Part shown: positions 5,611 through 6,466 of the stretch, piece by piece
Layout: each line of letters begins with the position of its first letter
How positions within the stretch are numbered: the stretch's first letter is position 1
DNA from: Pseudomonadota bacterium
GTDB lineage: Bacteria; Desulfobacterota; Desulfobacteria; Desulfobacterales; Desulfobacteraceae
DNA length: 6,466 nucleotides
NCBI GenBank assembly: GCA_018816605.1
Contig: JAHIVS010000095.1
Location: 1 to 6,466 of the forward strand
Direction of reading: 5' to 3'
The notes under the pieces: generated by a model
Seen by the model: the letters and a program-made list of their open reading frames with translations, nothing else
Database searches by the model: none
What the model was told of the DNA's origin: nothing
Translations under genes and position numbers: made by a program

Positions 5611-5648
5611 TGCACCGAAACCAACAACCTAAAAAAGGAAAAAACCAA

Positions 5649-6212
5649 ATGAAAATTACCGCTATCCTGGGAAGTCCGAGAAAAAAAGGCGTTACATCGG
5701 AAATTGCCAAGGGCTTTTTAACCAGGGCCCAAACCAACGGGGCCGACATCACTTCCTATTTTCTAAACACCATGAACTTTAAAGGGTGCCAGGGATGCCA
5801 TCTGTGCAAAACCGGGCAGGAAAGCTGCGTGCTGACCGACGATCTCACCCCGGCCCTTGCAGACCTGGTATCCTCGGATATCATGGTCTTTGCAAGCCCC
5901 ATCTATTTCTGGGAGGTGACCGGCCAGTTTAAATCCTTTTTTGACAGAACCTGGTCCCTGGTCAAGCCCGACTACACGACCAACCCCCACCCGGTCCGCA
6001 TGGACATGGGGAAAAAAGCCGTGTGGATTTCAAGCCAGGGGGATACACAGGAAAAATACAAGGAGGTGGTGGATAAATATGTGGGATTTCTGGCCATGTT
6101 CGGCGCCGAAACCCATACCATCCGGGCATTTGGCATGGGCAATGAACTGGGCCAGGATATTGGGCCCTTTATGGCCCAGGCAGAAAAAATTGCAGATCAG
6201 CTGACAAAATAA
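5649..6212 (+). CDS. flavodoxin-fold NAD(P)H-dependent oxidoreductase / iron-sulfur flavoprotein-like
   Basis: A 187-residue cytoplasmic flavoprotein of the NADPH-dependent FMN reductase / iron-sulfur flavoprotein group. MKITAILGSPRKKGVTSEIA is the first strand and FMN-phosphate loop (GSPRKxGxTS). S-P-I-Y-F-W-E-V-T-G-Q-F-K-S-F-F-D-R (83-100) is the second FMN-contacting segment and dimer helix. Between them F-K-G-C-Q-G-C-H-L-C holds Cys47, 50, 53 and, six residues on, Cys60. This is the C-x2-C-x2-C-x(4-7)-C pattern that binds a [4Fe-4S] cluster in archaeal Isf proteins, so electron transfer or O2/H2O2 reduction is plausible; the physiological substrate is unknown. The ATG at 5649 is preferred over 5610 because it gives the canonical N-terminus and has AAAAAAGGA upstream. 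It lies 80 bp after the arsR-like gene, probably with its own promoter and dyad. Its stop is only 3 bp from the end of the convergent ferredoxin-type gene. Confidence 0.86.
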   Translation: MKITAILGSPRKKGVTSEIAKGFLTRAQTNGADITSYFLNTMNFKGCQGCHLCKTGQESCVLTDDLTPALADLVSSDIMVFASPIYFWEVTGQFKSFFDRTWSLVKPDYTTNPHPVRMDMGKKAVWISSQGDTQEKYKEVVDKYVGFLAMFGAETHTIRAFGMGNELGQDIGPFMAQAEKIADQLTK

Positions 6213-6215
6213 GCG

Positions 6216-6466
6216 TCAGGCATACCCGGATCCGGGGGAAGTCCGGCTGCCACGGCCTGCCACCCGGATGGCAGCCGCTCCCGGAACCGGGCACACATGT
6301 TCGCAGATCCCGCACCCGATACAGCGCGCTTCCACCACACGGGGCCGTTTCACAAGGCGGATTTCCCCAGCCTCCCCGGGGACCTGCACCGGATCAAACA
6401 AGATGGCTTTTTTGTGGACTGGACAATGCTCCTCGCAGACAATGCAGTTTTTATTTTCTGCATAGG
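6216..6466 (-). CDS. [4Fe-4S] ferredoxin-type protein, C-terminal part only
   Basis: The gene enters from the right edge on the minus strand; about 83 codons are visible and the start lies outside. The visible frame begins Y-A-E-N-K-N-C-I-V-C-E-E-H-C-P-V and continues past the TTG at 6399-6401, which is not a start. Two cluster motifs can be seen: C-I-V-C-E-E-H-C-P (C-x2-C-x3-C-P, atypical) and, about 30 residues later, C-I-G-C-G-I-C-E-H-V-C-P (classical C-x2-C-x2-C-x3-C-P). The tail is short, glycine- and serine-rich, and probably unstructured. This looks like the C-terminal electron-transfer domain of a larger polyferredoxin or membrane oxidoreductase subunit; which one cannot be decided from the fragment. 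It converges on the flavoprotein gene. Confidence 0.85.
   Translation of the reverse strand, partial: YAENKNCIVCEEHCPVHKKAILFDPVQVPGEAGEIRLVKRPRVVEARCIGCGICEHVCPVPGAAAIRVAGRGSRTSPGSGYA

Noticed and set aside
5610..5648. Upstream ATG at 5610 for the flavoprotein
   Set aside because: It adds 13 polar residues before the canonical strand-1/FMN loop, lies at the predicted -10 box and has no ribosome binding site.
6225..6236. 12-bp palindrome CCCGGATCCGGG
   Set aside because: Short, GC-rich and inside coding sequence; chance is sufficient to explain it.
6244..6277. Hairpin with 9-bp arms after the flavoprotein gene as a rho-independent terminator
   Set aside because: The loop is 16 nt, no T-tract follows on either strand, and it lies within the coding end of the ferredoxin-type gene.

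Overview
The window looks like chromosomal DNA of an anaerobic Desulfobacterota (Desulfobacteraceae-like) bacterium. That is an inference from gene content and style: a short CbiX-type sirohydrochlorin chelatase, a cysteine-motif flavoprotein, a ferredoxin-type protein, a DUF547 exported protein, moderate-to-high GC with A-rich runs, and very tight packing. No ribosomal or species-diagnostic gene is present, so the assignment is not firm.

Layout. Positions 1-880 (+) hold the 3' part of a THUMP/RlmL-type RNA methyltransferase gene whose start lies outside the window. The gap at 881-1039 carries a 10-bp tandem duplication and a 62-bp element made of two perfect 29-base complementary arms around a 4-base loop, probably a REP/MITE-like mobile palindrome, followed by the promoter of the next gene. 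Positions 1040-1894 (+) encode a PP2C-family phosphatase. It runs tail to tail into a family-4 glycosyltransferase gene (1846-3099, -) with a 49-bp overlap. An 88-bp divergent gap separates that gene from an exported DUF547 protein (3188-3964, +). This again overlaps (15 bp) a convergent two-gene unit on the minus strand: cbiX-like chelatase (4683-5078), then a class I glutamine amidotransferase (3950-4678), separated by 4 bp.

The right end holds the most interesting part. A small ArsR-type regulator with three cysteines (5230-5568, +) is followed by a flavodoxin-fold protein with a compact C-x2-C-x2-C-x6-C motif (5649-6212, +), resembling iron-sulfur flavoproteins. Two related dyad-symmetric sites with the same half-site spacing lie over the two start regions: one on the -10 element and predicted transcription start of the regulator, the other inside the candidate promoter of the flavoprotein. 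This suggests a self-contained thiol- or redox-responsive switch. The window ends with the C-terminal part of a two-cluster [4Fe-4S] protein on the minus strand (6216-6466).

A second theme is translation initiation. The phosphatase gene and the arsR-like gene both have a TATAGT -10 box only 6-7 bp before the ATG and no Shine-Dalgarno sequence, which predicts leaderless or nearly leaderless messages.
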